A DNA stretch of 64,000 nt from Bifidobacterium sp. ESL0763 (GCF_029433395.1 NZ_JAQTHW010000002.1:992001-1056000), one strand, 5' to 3'. Shown: positions 1 to 8,820, counted from the stretch's first letter. Numbers and translations: made by a program. The notes: a model not told the origin generated them from the sequence alone.

Positions 1-891
1 CACCGCCCAGACCAGCATGTTGAGCACGAACCAGATGGAGATCTGATGGCGGGCGTGCCGGGTCATGGAGACGATGCCGTGGCCGTCGACCGGCATGGTC
101 ACGCGGATGCCACCCATGGCGAAATGCGTGATGACCGAGAAGATGAGCCCGAAGAGCAGCAGCATCGTCAGCGCCGAGAGCATGAGCTTGAGCCCGGGCA
201 GCACGAAGACGTAGAAGCCGTTGTCGATGCCGAACTGCGGGTCACGCACGCCGAAGGACTGCGCGTTGAACATCAGCAGCACCTCGGACCAGTTGGCGTT
301 GAAGCGCGAGCCGAAGACCAGGCCGACGATCAGCGAGATGACGACCGCCACGCGGCGCGCCGTCTTGGAGCTGACCGACTTGCCGACCTCGACGACGTCG
401 CCCTTGATGCGGATGGTTGAGCCGTCGGCGGAATCGGGACGGGTGCGGATCGCCATGGTGGCGGCCAGGTAGCTGACCAGCGCCATCAGCACGGCGAAGG
501 CCACCCACAGCCCTACCTTGGTCCACAGCTGGGTCCAGACCACCGACTGGAAGCCGAGCTGGCCGTACCACATCAGGTCGGTGATGAAGCGGTCGAGCCC
601 GAAGACCAGGGCCAGCAGTACCGCCAGCACGATCACGATGCCGAGGAAGACCTTCGTGCCCCGGGAGAGGCCCGGACGCGGGGCCTTGGACCTGGTCCTG
701 GTGATGCGCGGGCCGCCCGGCCTCGGGGGCCAGTTGAACCGGCCGGAGCGACCGGAGGCATGCGGGGCGTCGCCGTTGGTCTCGACATTGAGGATCGTGG
801 GATCGTCATCGTCGTCCGAGCCCTCGTGACGATTGGCGCCGAAGCGGTTGCGCGGGTCGGGGAACCCGCCTAATAGGTCGAAGAAAGACAT
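1..891 (-). CDS. UPF0182 family membrane protein, N-terminal part (cut by window edge)
   Basis: The 297 visible codons stay open to the window edge, so the C-terminal part is missing. The first 75 residues are hydrophilic and rich in Asp, Pro and Arg, followed by a membrane segment at about 79-98 and several more hydrophobic helices. The layout of a disordered cytosolic head followed by a multi-helix membrane block, together with residue stretches such as FITDLMWYGQLGF and GIDNGFYVFVLPG, matches the UPF0182 (COG1615) family of large actinobacterial and cyanobacterial membrane proteins, whose function is unknown. The start codon ATG (889-891) has no Shine-Dalgarno sequence. A TAGAAT hexamer sits six bases upstream, so the transcript may be leaderless. 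The family is clear; the role is not. Confidence 0.85.
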   Translation of the reverse strand, partial: MSFFDLLGGFPDPRNRFGANRHEGSDDDDDPTILNVETNGDAPHASGRSGRFNWPPRPGGPRITRTRSKAPRPGLSRGTKVFLGIVIVLAVLLALVFGLDRFITDLMWYGQLGFQSVVWTQLWTKVGLWVAFAVLMALVSYLAATMAIRTRPDSADGSTIRIKGDVVEVGKSVSSKTARRVAVVISLIVGLVFGSRFNANWSEVLLMFNAQSFGVRDPQFGIDNGFYVFVLPGLKLMLSALTMLLLFGLIFSVITHFAMGGIRVTMPVDGHGIVSMTRHARHQISIWFVLNMLVWAV

Positions 892-897
892 GGTCCC

Positions 898-903
898 ATT
901 CTA
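898..903 (-). promoter_or_regulatory. Probable -10 box for the UPF0182 gene, leaderless start
   Basis: On the minus strand TAGAAT is followed by six bases and then ATG. This spacing puts transcription initiation at or next to the start codon. Leaderless transcripts are common in actinobacteria. No convincing -35 box is visible. Confidence 0.45.
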
Positions 904-995
904 GCGAAAGGTGTGGCCCCGCTCACGCTTCGCCATGCCCGGTATCCGTGGCCACCGCCAGTGGCCGCCGATTCCGCGTTCCCGGCCGCGTTCCC

Positions 996-1334
996 TCAGG
1001 CGAAGACGGTCTGCACCAGCGCCATGTAGAGGATGGTGCCCACGAAGATGGCCAGCAGGCTGTTGTGGCGCCAGCGGTAGAAGAGGACCATGACCAGCAC
1101 CGCGATCGCCTCGGGGGCGCCGTGGTTGCCGCTGAACGGCGTGACGTCCTTGAGCGAGTAGACCACGAGCATGCCGGTGATGGCCGGCGGCAGCACGTCG
1201 CCCAGGTAGCGCACGAACTTCGGCGGGATCTTCGACTCGGGGAAGAGGATGAACATCGCGAAACGCGTGAAGATAGTCGTCAGGCTCACGATGGCGATGA
1301 TAATGATGGATTGCCACACGGTCATGGTCATCAT
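996..1334 (-). CDS. azlD: AzlD family branched-chain amino acid exporter subunit
   Basis: This 112-residue, strongly hydrophobic protein has four predicted membrane helices and the AzlD-type core with RYLGDVLPPAITGMLVV and a terminal helix. AzlD is the small partner of AzlC; together they export branched-chain amino acids or analogues such as 4-azaleucine. The start overlaps the end of azlC by four bases (1331-1334), indicating translational coupling. A strong AAGGAGG lies about eight bases upstream of the ATG. The divergent brnQ importer next door suggests a locus that balances import and export of Leu, Ile and Val. Substrate is inferred from family only. Confidence 0.9.
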   Translation of the reverse strand: MMTMTVWQSIIIIAIVSLTTIFTRFAMFILFPESKIPPKFVRYLGDVLPPAITGMLVVYSLKDVTPFSGNHGAPEAIAVLVMVLFYRWRHNSLLAIFVGTILYMALVQTVFA

Positions 1335-2143
1335 CGCGCCACCTCCTTCGTCGTCTCCGCGGTGCCGTCCGCGGCGGTCTTTCCGGCGTCCCCGGGCTTC
1401 GTGTCCACTCCTGCGGGCAGGCCCTTGTCATGGGGCTTCTCAAGATAGGGACGCAGCAGCTGGAAGACCACCAGCATCGCCACCAGGGCCGGGAGCATGA
1501 AGCGCTGCGGGCCGAAGACGGCCAGGCAGGCCACCGAGGCGACCAGGCCCACCAGCACGGGGACATGCCCGCGCAGGGTGTGCGGCGAGGCCTTCCACTG
1601 GTCGAGCAGGATCGAGACGAACATGGCGACCATGGCGAAGCCGACGCCCTTGGTGGAGAACGGCAGGATGCCGCCGATGAGCCAGCCGAGCATCGCGCCG
1701 CCGACCCAATAGCAGTAGTCGAGCAGCGAGACCCACAGGTAGGCCCATCCGCGGTCGATGCCCTCGGGCACCCGCATCGAGGAGTTGATGGCGAAGGTCT
1801 CGTCGCACATCCAGAAGATCAGGAACGGCTTCTTCCAGCCCATGTTACGGTAGGGTCCCAGCATCGAAAGCCCGTAGAAGAAGTGGCGGCCGTTGACCAT
1901 GAGGGTGAGAATGAGGGCCGCGAAGGGGTTGAAGGCGCTGACCAGCAGATCGACGAGCACGAATTCCATGGAGCCGGCGAAGATGGTGGCGGCCATGAGC
2001 GCCGGGTAGACGAAGGGAAATCCCTTGGAATACATCAGCAGGCCGTAGGACATCCCGGTGAACATGAAGCTGATGCATATCGGCAGCGTCCGCGCGAACA
2101 CGAATCTGAACGCCTTGAGCCTGGCACCTTGCCCCACCACCAT
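1331..2143 (-). CDS. azlC: AzlC family branched-chain amino acid exporter, large subunit
   Basis: This 270-residue membrane protein belongs to the AzlC family (about seven helices, with MSYGLLMYSKGFPF near the N-terminus and GRHFFYGLSM in the centre). It forms the transport core with AzlD. An in-frame ATG at 2158 exists, but the ATG at 2143 is preferred because GGAGG lies seven bases before it (inside the longer reading), whereas the upstream ATG has only a weak purine stretch. The C-terminal 35 residues are hydrophilic (Asp, Lys, Thr, Glu) and cytosolic. It is co-transcribed with azlD and divergent from brnQ across about 220 bases. Confidence 0.88.
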   Translation of the reverse strand: MVVGQGARLKAFRFVFARTLPICISFMFTGMSYGLLMYSKGFPFVYPALMAATIFAGSMEFVLVDLLVSAFNPFAALILTLMVNGRHFFYGLSMLGPYRNMGWKKPFLIFWMCDETFAINSSMRVPEGIDRGWAYLWVSLLDYCYWVGGAMLGWLIGGILPFSTKGVGFAMVAMFVSILLDQWKASPHTLRGHVPVLVGLVASVACLAVFGPQRFMLPALVAMLVVFQLLRPYLEKPHDKGLPAGVDTKPGDAGKTAADGTAETTKEVAR

Positions 2144-2269
2144 CCGACACGCCTCCATCTCTCTGCCTGGGATCGCCGCCGGAGCTCGCCGGCGAGCGAA
2201 ACAAGAGCCAGTCTAGCGTGCGCGTACCCTTCGACCCGCCGGCGTTCCACATGGCGACGCCGCGCATCC

Positions 2270-2298
2270 TTGGCAAGGCGATATGCGGTGACTATAGT
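2270..2298 (+). promoter_or_regulatory. Sigma-70-like promoter of brnQ
   Basis: TTGGCA (2270-2275) and TATAGT (2293-2298) are separated by exactly 17 bases, which is close to the housekeeping sigma consensus. The ATG of brnQ is 80 bases downstream, leaving a 5' leader of roughly 70 bases. Confidence 0.7.
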
Positions 2299-2378
2299 GA
2301 ACGCGTGGCCATGCCGCGCCGCCGCACCAATCACATGGGCGGGCGCGCGGACACGGCAAGCGACGAAAGGACACGAAC

Positions 2379-3899
2379 ATGGCGAACGGCGCGACTTCCA
2401 CCCACAAGGCGGAGTCCCAAGGCGAGGGTGGGGCCCCATCCGCCGAAACGACGAAAGATCCGGCGGCGACGGAGCATCCGGCGGCCGCGACCACGACGGC
2501 AACGGCGAAACCGGCGGGGCTGCCCTACGGCAAGAGGCTGGTCGTGGCCTTCACCTTCTTCTCGATGTTCTTCGGGGCGGGCAACCTCATCTTCCCGCCG
2601 CTGATGGGCGCGCAGTCGCAGTCGGCGTCGGTGCCGGCCACCATCGGCTTCATCGTCTCCGCGGTCGGCCTGCCGATCCTGGGCGTGCTGGCCGTGGCCT
2701 CGGCCGGCGGCTTCGAGCGCCTCGCCTCCCGCGTCTCCCCCAGGTTCGCCGCCATCCTGGCCTTCGTCATCATCATGGCCATCGGCCCCTGCTTCGCCAT
2801 CCCGCGCACGGCCACCACCTCCTACGAGATGGCGATCACGCCCTTCTTCGGCGAGAACAACCGCCTGGCGCTGCTGGTCTATTCCCTTGTCTTCTTCGCG
2901 CTCTCCTTCATCCTGAGCCAGCACCCCGAGCGCCTCTCCAAGTCGCTGGGCCGCGTGATGGGCCCGTTGCTGTTGGCGCTGATCGTGGTCATGTTCGTCT
3001 CCTGCGTCTTCATCGGCCACGGCGCGCTGCGCCAGCCCTTCGGCGAGTACGCACACGGCGCCCTGGTCTACGGCTTCGTCAACGGCTACCAGACCATGGA
3101 CCTGCTGGCGGCGCTCTACTTCGGCATTGTCATCTCCGCCAACATCTCGCAGTTCGGCGTCACCGAGACCAGGGCCAACCGCCGCGAGATCAGCATCGCC
3201 GGGGCCAGCACAGGCGTCCTGCTCATCCTCATCTATTCCGCCCTCTCCTTCATCGGCGCGGTGAGCGGGTCGATCAGGCCGGCCAACGGCAAGAACGACA
3301 CGGGCGCCACGGTGCTCACCAACATCACCACCTCGGCCTTCGGCTCCGTCGGCACGCTTTTCGTCGGGCTCATCTTCGTGCTGGCCTGCTTCAACGTCTG
3401 CACCGGCCTGATCTCCACCTGCGCCACCTATTTCGAGGAACACTTCCCCACCGTCCTCGGCCATCCGGTGCGCTACCGCGCGTGGACCGTGGTCTTCGCG
3501 ATCTTCAGCTTCGTGGTCTCCAACGCAGGGCTGAGCGCCATCATCACCGTCTCGCTGCCGGTGCTCGGCGCGCTCTACCCCATCGCCATCGTGCTCGTGG
3601 CGCTCAACCTCGTCGAGAGGCCGTTCTCCTCGAGGTTCCCGCGCGTCTACTTCTGGACGGTGCTGCTGGTGGCGATCTTCAGCATCGTCGACTGCGTGGT
3701 GAAGCTGCTGGCGGTCTTCGGCCTGCCGGTGGCGGCCGCCAGCGACGCCCTGGCCACCCTGCCGCTCTACGGCGCGCAGCTGACCTGGCTCATCCCAGCG
3801 GCCCTGGGCATCGTCATCGGCGTGGTCGACAGCCTCATCCGCTCGCGGCGTCACGGCGGCGACCCGTCCAAGGCCGAGGGCGTGGCCGTGTCGGAGTGA
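2379..3899 (+). CDS. brnQ: Branched-chain amino acid:cation symporter (LIVCS family)
   Basis: This 506-residue protein imports leucine, isoleucine and valine with a cation. After a 45-residue hydrophilic Thr/Ala-rich head it has the typical LIVCS start FTFFSMFFGAGNLIFPP, and about twelve membrane helices follow. The stretch AIGPCFAIPRTATTSYE is diagnostic for BrnQ. The start is supported by GAAAGGA about nine bases upstream and by the promoter at 2270-2298. It is divergent from azlCD, so the two transport directions are controlled from one intergenic region. The gene ends before a long nested hairpin and a terminator. The N-terminal extension is longer than in typical family members. Confidence 0.95.
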   Translation: MANGATSTHKAESQGEGGAPSAETTKDPAATEHPAAATTTATAKPAGLPYGKRLVVAFTFFSMFFGAGNLIFPPLMGAQSQSASVPATIGFIVSAVGLPILGVLAVASAGGFERLASRVSPRFAAILAFVIIMAIGPCFAIPRTATTSYEMAITPFFGENNRLALLVYSLVFFALSFILSQHPERLSKSLGRVMGPLLLALIVVMFVSCVFIGHGALRQPFGEYAHGALVYGFVNGYQTMDLLAALYFGIVISANISQFGVTETRANRREISIAGASTGVLLILIYSALSFIGAVSGSIRPANGKNDTGATVLTNITTSAFGSVGTLFVGLIFVLACFNVCTGLISTCATYFEEHFPTVLGHPVRYRAWTVVFAIFSFVVSNAGLSAIITVSLPVLGALYPIAIVLVALNLVERPFSSRFPRVYFWTVLLVAIFSIVDCVVKLLAVFGLPVAAASDALATLPLYGAQLTWLIPAALGIVIGVVDSLIRSRRHGGDPSKAEGVAVSE

Positions 3900-3926
3900 G
3901 GCGACGACGGTCATCGGGCCGTTGGT

Positions 3927-4006
3927 CCGATCGCCGATGGATTAGGCAAAGGCGACGCGAGGATGGTTTCCAGCGTCGCCTTTGTCGTCAGACCATCGGC
4001 GATCGG
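3927..4006. other. Nested double inverted repeat downstream of brnQ
   Basis: Two perfect inverted repeats are nested. The outer 14-base arms are 3927-3940 and 3993-4006; the inner 12-base arms are 3947-3958 and 3973-3984, with a 14-base loop. The RNA would form an interrupted 26-bp stem on either strand. There is no T-tract, so it may be a 3'-end stabiliser or a transcript boundary rather than a plain terminator. Confidence 0.6.
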
Positions 4007-4059
4007 CCATGCCACGTCATCTGCCTGCTGGCAGTTGACGGTTGAACATGGAATATAGG

Positions 4060-4093
4060 AAAAGCCCCGACGGTTCGTATTCCGCGGGGCTTT
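4060..4093. terminator. Bidirectional terminator between brnQ and gnd
   Basis: AAAGCCCCG (4061-4069) pairs with CGGGGCTTT (4085-4093) around a 15-base loop. The arms carry A and T ends on both strands, so it can serve brnQ (plus) and gnd (minus). Confidence 0.65.
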
Positions 4094-4182
4094 CTGCGTG
4101 CCAATGCTGGTCAGTAACGGCATCCACCATCCCATCGCCGTCACTGGTTCGGCCAGTCATGGCCATCGGCTCGTCTCGGCGC

Positions 4183-5058
4183 TCACGCCTTGGTGATGTG
4201 GCCGCCGAACTGGTTGCGCATCGCGGTGACCACGCGCAGCACGTCGTCGGCGCCGCCGCGCGAGGCCTGGCGCGTGAACAGGCCGGCGCTGATGGCCGGG
4301 GTGGGCACGCCGAGCTCGGCCGCCGCCTCGATAGTCCAGCGGGCCTCGCCGGTCTCGTCGGCCACCGGCGGCATGCCCTTGAGGTCCGGGTCGTCCTTCA
4401 TGGCGCGGACCACCAGGTCGAGCAGCCAGGAGTCGACCACGCTGCCGGCGCGCCAGGAGGCCATGACCTCGGCCGGGTTGCCGATGTATTCGCTGCGTTC
4501 CATGGTGGCGAAGCCCTCGCCGAACGCCTGCATCATGCCGTATTCGATGCCGTTATGCACCATCTTGGCGAAATGGCCGCCGCCGACCGGGCCGGCGTGC
4601 ACCAGTCCGTTCTTGCCTTCCGGCTTCAGCGCCTCGAAGATCGGCAGGGCGCGCTCGTATTCCTCGTCGGTGCCGCCGGCCATCAGCGCGTAGCCGCGTT
4701 CCTCGCCCCACACGCCGCCGGAGACGCCGCAGTCCATGTATTCGATGCCGTTCTTCGCCAGCTTCTCGGCGTTGAGCTTGTCGTCGCTGTAGCGGCAGTT
4801 GCCGCCGTTGATGACCATGTCGCCGGCCTGGAGCAGGCCCATCAGCGCGTCGAGCGTCTCGTCGGTCGCCTTGCCGGCGGGGACCATGATCCACACGGTG
4901 CGCGGGGCGTCGAGCCTGGAGACCAGCGCCTCGAGGCTGTCGACGTCGCGACCGGACTCCGGGCTCAGGTCGTAGCCCACGACCTCGTGCCCGGCCTCGC
5001 GGATCCTCTTCGCCATGTTGCCGCCCATACGGCCCAGTCCGATCATGCCTAGCTGCAT
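4183..5058 (-). CDS. gnd: 6-phosphogluconate dehydrogenase, short decarboxylating form
   Basis: The enzyme oxidises and decarboxylates 6-phosphogluconate to ribulose 5-phosphate. The 291 residues start with the nucleotide-binding motif GLGRMGGNMAKR; MDCGVSGGVWG and the catalytic Lys region GGGHFAKMVHNGIEY follow. The length is that of the short (about 300-residue) class, often NAD-preferring, rather than the 470-residue pentose-phosphate form. A TGGAGG ribosome site precedes the ATG. It is divergent from a GntR regulator and close to gluconokinase, which makes its product. Together they form a gluconate catabolic module feeding pentose phosphate into the phosphoketolase shunt. Cofactor preference is inferred from length only. 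Confidence 0.92.
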   Translation of the reverse strand: MQLGMIGLGRMGGNMAKRIREAGHEVVGYDLSPESGRDVDSLEALVSRLDAPRTVWIMVPAGKATDETLDALMGLLQAGDMVINGGNCRYSDDKLNAEKLAKNGIEYMDCGVSGGVWGEERGYALMAGGTDEEYERALPIFEALKPEGKNGLVHAGPVGGGHFAKMVHNGIEYGMMQAFGEGFATMERSEYIGNPAEVMASWRAGSVVDSWLLDLVVRAMKDDPDLKGMPPVADETGEARWTIEAAAELGVPTPAISAGLFTRQASRGGADDVLRVVTAMRNQFGGHITKA

Positions 5059-5080
5059 AGATTCCTCCAGATGAGAATAG

Positions 5081-5218
5081 TGATACCCAATGAGCGTACC
5101 ATATCGATTACATTGATTACCCTTTTCTTTAAAGGGAGTACTTTTAAAAAATTAGTGGGGATGATAACTTCATTTAGTATTTTTTATATCTGTTTGATAC
5201 TCTCAATGGTATGCATAC
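5081..5218. promoter_or_regulatory. AT-rich divergent gnd/gntR control region with palindrome
   Basis: The 150 bases between gnd and the regulator are AT-rich compared with the surroundings. They contain TGATAC words at 5081-5086 and again near 5195-5200, and a perfect palindrome GTATGCATAC at 5209-5218 that overlaps the first possible start codon of the regulator. These are candidate operators for the GntR protein, including autoregulation. The binding assignment is inference. Confidence 0.4.
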
Positions 5219-6059
5219 GTCATCCTCTTCCAAGACCGCATCGAGCAAACGGCGGCCAAGGTCGCGCAACCTCCGCCGGGCCACGCCCGCCAGCGAGCGC
5301 CTGAAGGCGTTCTCCATGCCCACCGCGGTGACCCCGAGCTCCCCCATCGCCCCCTCGAGCCTGACGAACAAGAGCAGTACCGTGCTGCACAGCGCCATCG
5401 CCGAGGAGCTGGCCGTCGACATCATCGAGGGCCGGTGGAAGACCGGGGAGAGCATGACGCTCAACGACATCCAGCAGCGTTTCTCGATCTCGAGGACCGT
5501 GGCGCGCGAGACCGCGCATTCGTTGGAGTCGGCGCACGCCATCGTCATCAAGAAGCGCGTCGGGCTGATCGCCCAGGACCTGGGCGAATGGCTCTCGCTC
5601 GACACCCAGGTGATCACCTGGAAGCTGCACTCCAAGCAGCGCAAGCAGGAGCTCATCGCCTTGACGGAGCTGCGTCTGGCGGTCGAGCCCTTCGCCGCCG
5701 CCCAGGCCGCGCTGCGGGCGCCGGTGGAGACCCGCGCGCTGATGCCGGTGCTGGCCATGGAGCTGCGCAAGAACGGCGAGGCCGGCAACATGGACGAGTT
5801 CCATCGCCTCGACCTGCGTTTCCACAACGAGATCCTGCGCCACAGCGGCAACGACCTCTTCTCCTCGCTCTCCTCGCTGGTCGACATCGTGCTCACCGGC
5901 AGGGTGGAGCAGGGGCTCTACCCCAGCGAGCCCAAGCACGAGATGCTGCTGGCGCACGAGGACGTGGCCGAGGCGATCTGGGAGGGCAACCCCGAGATGG
6001 CCCGCAAGGCCATGTCCGACATCGTCACCGAGGTCAGCGGCAGCACGCGCGGGCAATGA
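5211..6059 (+). CDS. GntR/FadR-family regulator, probable gluconate regulator
   Basis: The N-terminal half (about residues 55-125) holds a winged helix with the GntR pattern IAEELAVDIIEGRWKTGE and LNDIQQRFSISRTVARE. The C-terminal 150 residues form an FCD-type ligand-binding domain with conserved Arg, Asp and His (ELRLAVEPFAA, DLRFHNEILRHSGN). Proteins of this type bind DNA as dimers and release it on binding a sugar acid. Its position between gnd and gluconokinase points to gluconate or 6-phosphogluconate as the effector. The first 50 residues are Arg/Ser-rich and low complexity. A start at 5313 (ATG before PTAVTPSS) is equally possible and would be more typical in length. Confidence 0.85.
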   Translation: MHTSSSSKTASSKRRPRSRNLRRATPASERLKAFSMPTAVTPSSPIAPSSLTNKSSTVLHSAIAEELAVDIIEGRWKTGESMTLNDIQQRFSISRTVARETAHSLESAHAIVIKKRVGLIAQDLGEWLSLDTQVITWKLHSKQRKQELIALTELRLAVEPFAAAQAALRAPVETRALMPVLAMELRKNGEAGNMDEFHRLDLRFHNEILRHSGNDLFSSLSSLVDIVLTGRVEQGLYPSEPKHEMLLAHEDVAEAIWEGNPEMARKAMSDIVTEVSGSTRGQ

Positions 6060-6251
6060 GGAAGCCACATTCATTGGCGGGCACGATTTCTCATCGTCAC
6101 CGGCGGATGTGGCCTACCTATGTTGTGGCGGCATGCCCGTGGCATCACAAGAGCGAGACGCTCACGACCAGTGGACACACGAGGATATGACTCATAGGCC
6201 GCGTGAAACCGATATCCGGATTCGCACGGCCGACAAAAAGAAGCGGAACCC

Positions 6252-6773
6252 TTACTCGGCCTGTTGCTTGGCCAGGTAGTCCCTGACGGCAGCAAGGGCC
6301 TGGTCCTCGACCTGCTCGGGCGTGCCCTCGATGCCGATCTCGACGCCATTCTCCCCCGGTTCGAGCGGCTGCAGATCGGCGAACTGGCTGGGCAGCAACG
6401 ACGGCGGCATGTAGTGGCCCGTGCGCTTGGCCAGGCGCGTGCCGATCAGCTCCTGGGAGCCGGAAAGATGGACGAAGAGCACATCGAGGTCATGGCGCAG
6501 CACATCGCGGTAGGCCTTCTTCAGCGCCGAGCACGAGACGACGGTGCCCTTGCCCTGCCGATCCTGGTCAATCATCCATTCGTTGATGATCCTCAGCCAG
6601 GGCCAGCGGTCCTCGTCGCCGAGCGGGATGCCGTGGCTCATCTTCTCCACGTTGGCCTTGGGGTGGAAGTCGTCGCCTTCGGCCATCACGAGGCCGAGGC
6701 GGTCGGCCACCGCCTGCGCGACGGTGGTCTTGCCGCAGCCGGAAACACCCATGATGACAACGTGAACACTCAT
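6252..6773 (-). CDS. gntK: Gluconokinase (GntK family)
   Basis: The enzyme phosphorylates gluconate with ATP to 6-phosphogluconate. The 173 residues match the family length. The P-loop GVSGCGKTT lies at residues 9-17. EGDDFHPKANVEKMSHGIPL and DEDRWPWL are the substrate-binding signatures of thermoresistant gluconokinases. CSALKKAYRDVLR carries the conserved basic residues. It lies two genes from gnd, which uses its product. A GAGGGG ribosome site precedes the ATG. The 190 bases between it and the regulator show no gene. Confidence 0.95.
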   Translation of the reverse strand: MSVHVVIMGVSGCGKTTVAQAVADRLGLVMAEGDDFHPKANVEKMSHGIPLGDEDRWPWLRIINEWMIDQDRQGKGTVVSCSALKKAYRDVLRHDLDVLFVHLSGSQELIGTRLAKRTGHYMPPSLLPSQFADLQPLEPGENGVEIGIEGTPEQVEDQALAAVRDYLAKQQAE

Positions 6774-7112
6774 TCGCTACCCCTCGCAGCACTCGACCTT
6801 GATGACTTACACAGACTATATAGCCCACGACCGCGCCTGTCAAAAGGATGACGATACGTCAAGAAAGTACTACCTTTGTCGGTACGAGGATGACGCTCGC
6901 CCCGATAACGTAATCCCCAGCGCTCGGGCATATCCGCATCTACCGGCAGGACCCCTCTCCCGCCTTCGTTTCCGAACCAAGGCACGAAAGCGCCCGCCAT
7001 ACCAGAAGCGGCCGGCCACCCCACACGGTTCGCATGGGATGGCCGGCCGCCACCGGCGAAGGCAAATACCGGCATCTTTTCAGCCGGCCGCCCTCGTCGG
7101 CGGGAGCAAGGC
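6774..7112. other. Intergenic region upstream of gntK and downstream of the permease
   Basis: No coding sequence is supported here. The left half holds the gntK upstream region. An 11-bp perfect inverted repeat (7008-7018 with 7040-7050, loop 21 bases) lies downstream of the permease and is probably its transcript end, although no T-tract follows. Confidence 0.45.
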
Positions 7113-8435
7113 TCAGCGCTTGTCCGCCACTTCCGGCTTCTTCAGGCCGTCGTCGTCCTTGGCGATCGCGCCGGTCGCCCGGCCGATGGCCCTCAGGCCG
7201 TGGTACATCACCAGCACCGCGACGGTGCCGATGGCGATGCCGTTGAACTTGACCCCGCTGATGGCGAAGCCGAAGTCGGCGATGCCGATGATCATGGTGA
7301 CCGCGGCGGTCATGTTGTTCAAGGGCTTGCCGAAGTCGACCTGGTTGTCGACCCAGATGCGCACGCCGACCATGCCGATCATGCCGTAGAGCAGCGTGGT
7401 CACACCGCCGAGCACGCCGGAGGGAATCGTGTTGATGACCGCGCCGAACTTCGGGCACAGGCTCAGGATGAGCGCGAATGCGGCGGCGCACCAGTAAGCG
7501 GCGGTGGAGTAGACGCGGGTGGCGGCCATCACGCCGATGTTCTCGCCGTAGGTGGTGGTGCCGGAGCCGCCGCCGAAGCCGGCGATCGTGGTCCCCAGGC
7601 CATCGGCGAAGAGCGCGGTGCCGATCTGGTCGTCATAGTCGCGACCGGTCATCTGGGCTACCGACTTGACGTGGCCGACGTTCTCGGCGATCAAAACCAT
7701 GACCACCGGGATGAACATGGGCAGCACCGAGAAGTCGGCCTGTGGCATGTGGAACTGGGGGAAGCCGATCCACGAGGCCTTGGCCACCGCGGCGAAGTCC
7801 ACCTGCCCGCGGAAGCAGGCGTAGGCGTATCCGACCAGCACACCGAGCAGGATGTTGAGGCGGCCGATCAGGCCCTTGAAGAGCACCGCGATCAGCAGCA
7901 CGGCGACCAGGGTCACCGCGGCGGTGTCGGGCGCCTTCTGGAAGTTGTTCCACACCGAGGGGGCCAGGTTGAAGCCGATGATGGCGACAATGGCGCCGTT
8001 GACCACCGGCGGCATGATGATGTCGATCCACTTGGCGCCGGCGAAGTGCACGAGAACGCCGACCAGCGCCAGCAGGATGCCGGTGCACATGATGCCGAAG
8101 CCCGCCGCGGGGATGCCGCCACCGACGCCCTTCTCGGCCTCGACGGCCGTGATAGGGGCTATAAAACCAAACGAGCTACCCAGATAACTGGGTAGCTTGT
8201 TTTTGTTGATCAACAGGAACAGCGCCGTGGACATCGCCGTGAAGAACAATGTCGTCGACGGATCGAAATGCGTCAGTATCGGCACCAGGAACGTCGCGCC
8301 GAACATCGCGATCACGTGCTGGGCTCCAATGCCCGCCGTCCGGCCCCACGTCATGCGCTCGTCGGGGTCGATCACCTCACCGGGATTCAACGTCTTGCCG
8401 TCGCCGTGCAATTTCCAGGTGAACATGTTGCTCAT
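7113..8435 (-). CDS. uraA: NCS2-family uracil/xanthine permease
   Basis: This membrane symporter for nucleobases has 440 residues and about 14 helices. Family signatures are GAQHVIAMFGATFLVPIL near the N-terminus, FGAINPSVWNN-like loops, and VLIAENVGHVKSVAQMTGRD, where the Glu is the conserved proton-coupling residue. GTTIAGFGGGSGTTTYGENIGVMAATR is a strong NCS2 signature. A longer frame starting at 8492 exists, but the ATG at 8435 is preceded by AAAGGAG at correct spacing. Uracil is the best guess; xanthine cannot be excluded. The gene stands alone. Confidence 0.9.
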   Translation of the reverse strand: MSNMFTWKLHGDGKTLNPGEVIDPDERMTWGRTAGIGAQHVIAMFGATFLVPILTHFDPSTTLFFTAMSTALFLLINKNKLPSYLGSSFGFIAPITAVEAEKGVGGGIPAAGFGIMCTGILLALVGVLVHFAGAKWIDIIMPPVVNGAIVAIIGFNLAPSVWNNFQKAPDTAAVTLVAVLLIAVLFKGLIGRLNILLGVLVGYAYACFRGQVDFAAVAKASWIGFPQFHMPQADFSVLPMFIPVVMVLIAENVGHVKSVAQMTGRDYDDQIGTALFADGLGTTIAGFGGGSGTTTYGENIGVMAATRVYSTAAYWCAAAFALILSLCPKFGAVINTIPSGVLGGVTTLLYGMIGMVGVRIWVDNQVDFGKPLNNMTAAVTMIIGIADFGFAISGVKFNGIAIGTVAVLVMYHGLRAIGRATGAIAKDDDGLKKPEVADKR

Positions 8436-8693
8436 CCTTCGCTCTCCTTTTTGGGCATACTTCCGCCACTGATTGAAAAATAGGGGATTCACCGCGCGGC
8501 CTTGCTTTCGTCGCGCGCCTTGCGATAGTTTAATGCACGTTTGGACAATCGGCGTGTCGCGTTCATTACGTGGACATCGAACAACAACCGACTCCCAAGA
8601 CTCAACCTATGACTGTTTTTTATTCCGCTTATAAGCTCAGTCCGGAACACCTCGACATTAATTATCCAGCGGCCTTATCACTCTCATCGTTGA

Positions 8694-8784
8694 GTAGCTG
8701 GGCGGAGATATGCGATGTTCGGGCGTAAGACATGGCCGAGCGGCCAAGGAGCGTCCCGAACATCGTATATCTCCGCCCGGCTAC
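8694..8784 (+). repeat. 91-bp hairpin/MITE-like palindrome in the permease upstream gap
   Basis: The 385-base gap between the permease start and the phosphatase stop holds no supported gene. At its right end a 29-base arm (8695-8723) is the reverse complement of 8755-8783 except at two positions, with an outer G-C pair added. Read as plus-strand RNA both exceptions are G-U wobbles, so the stem is continuous; on the minus strand they are C-A mismatches. The 31-base loop contains a further GGCC...GGCC self-complement. It could be a structured RNA or a small palindromic mobile element ending in TA. Confidence 0.6.
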
Positions 8785-8820
8785 GTCAATCAGAACGCAC
8801 GTCAGTCGAAACGCGCCGAC

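Noticed and set aside
1430-4045. Very long open frame on the plus strand across azlCD and brnQ
   Set aside because: It runs antisense to azlCD and out of frame with brnQ. Its protein is rich in Gln, His, Arg and Asp, as is typical of high-GC shadow frames.
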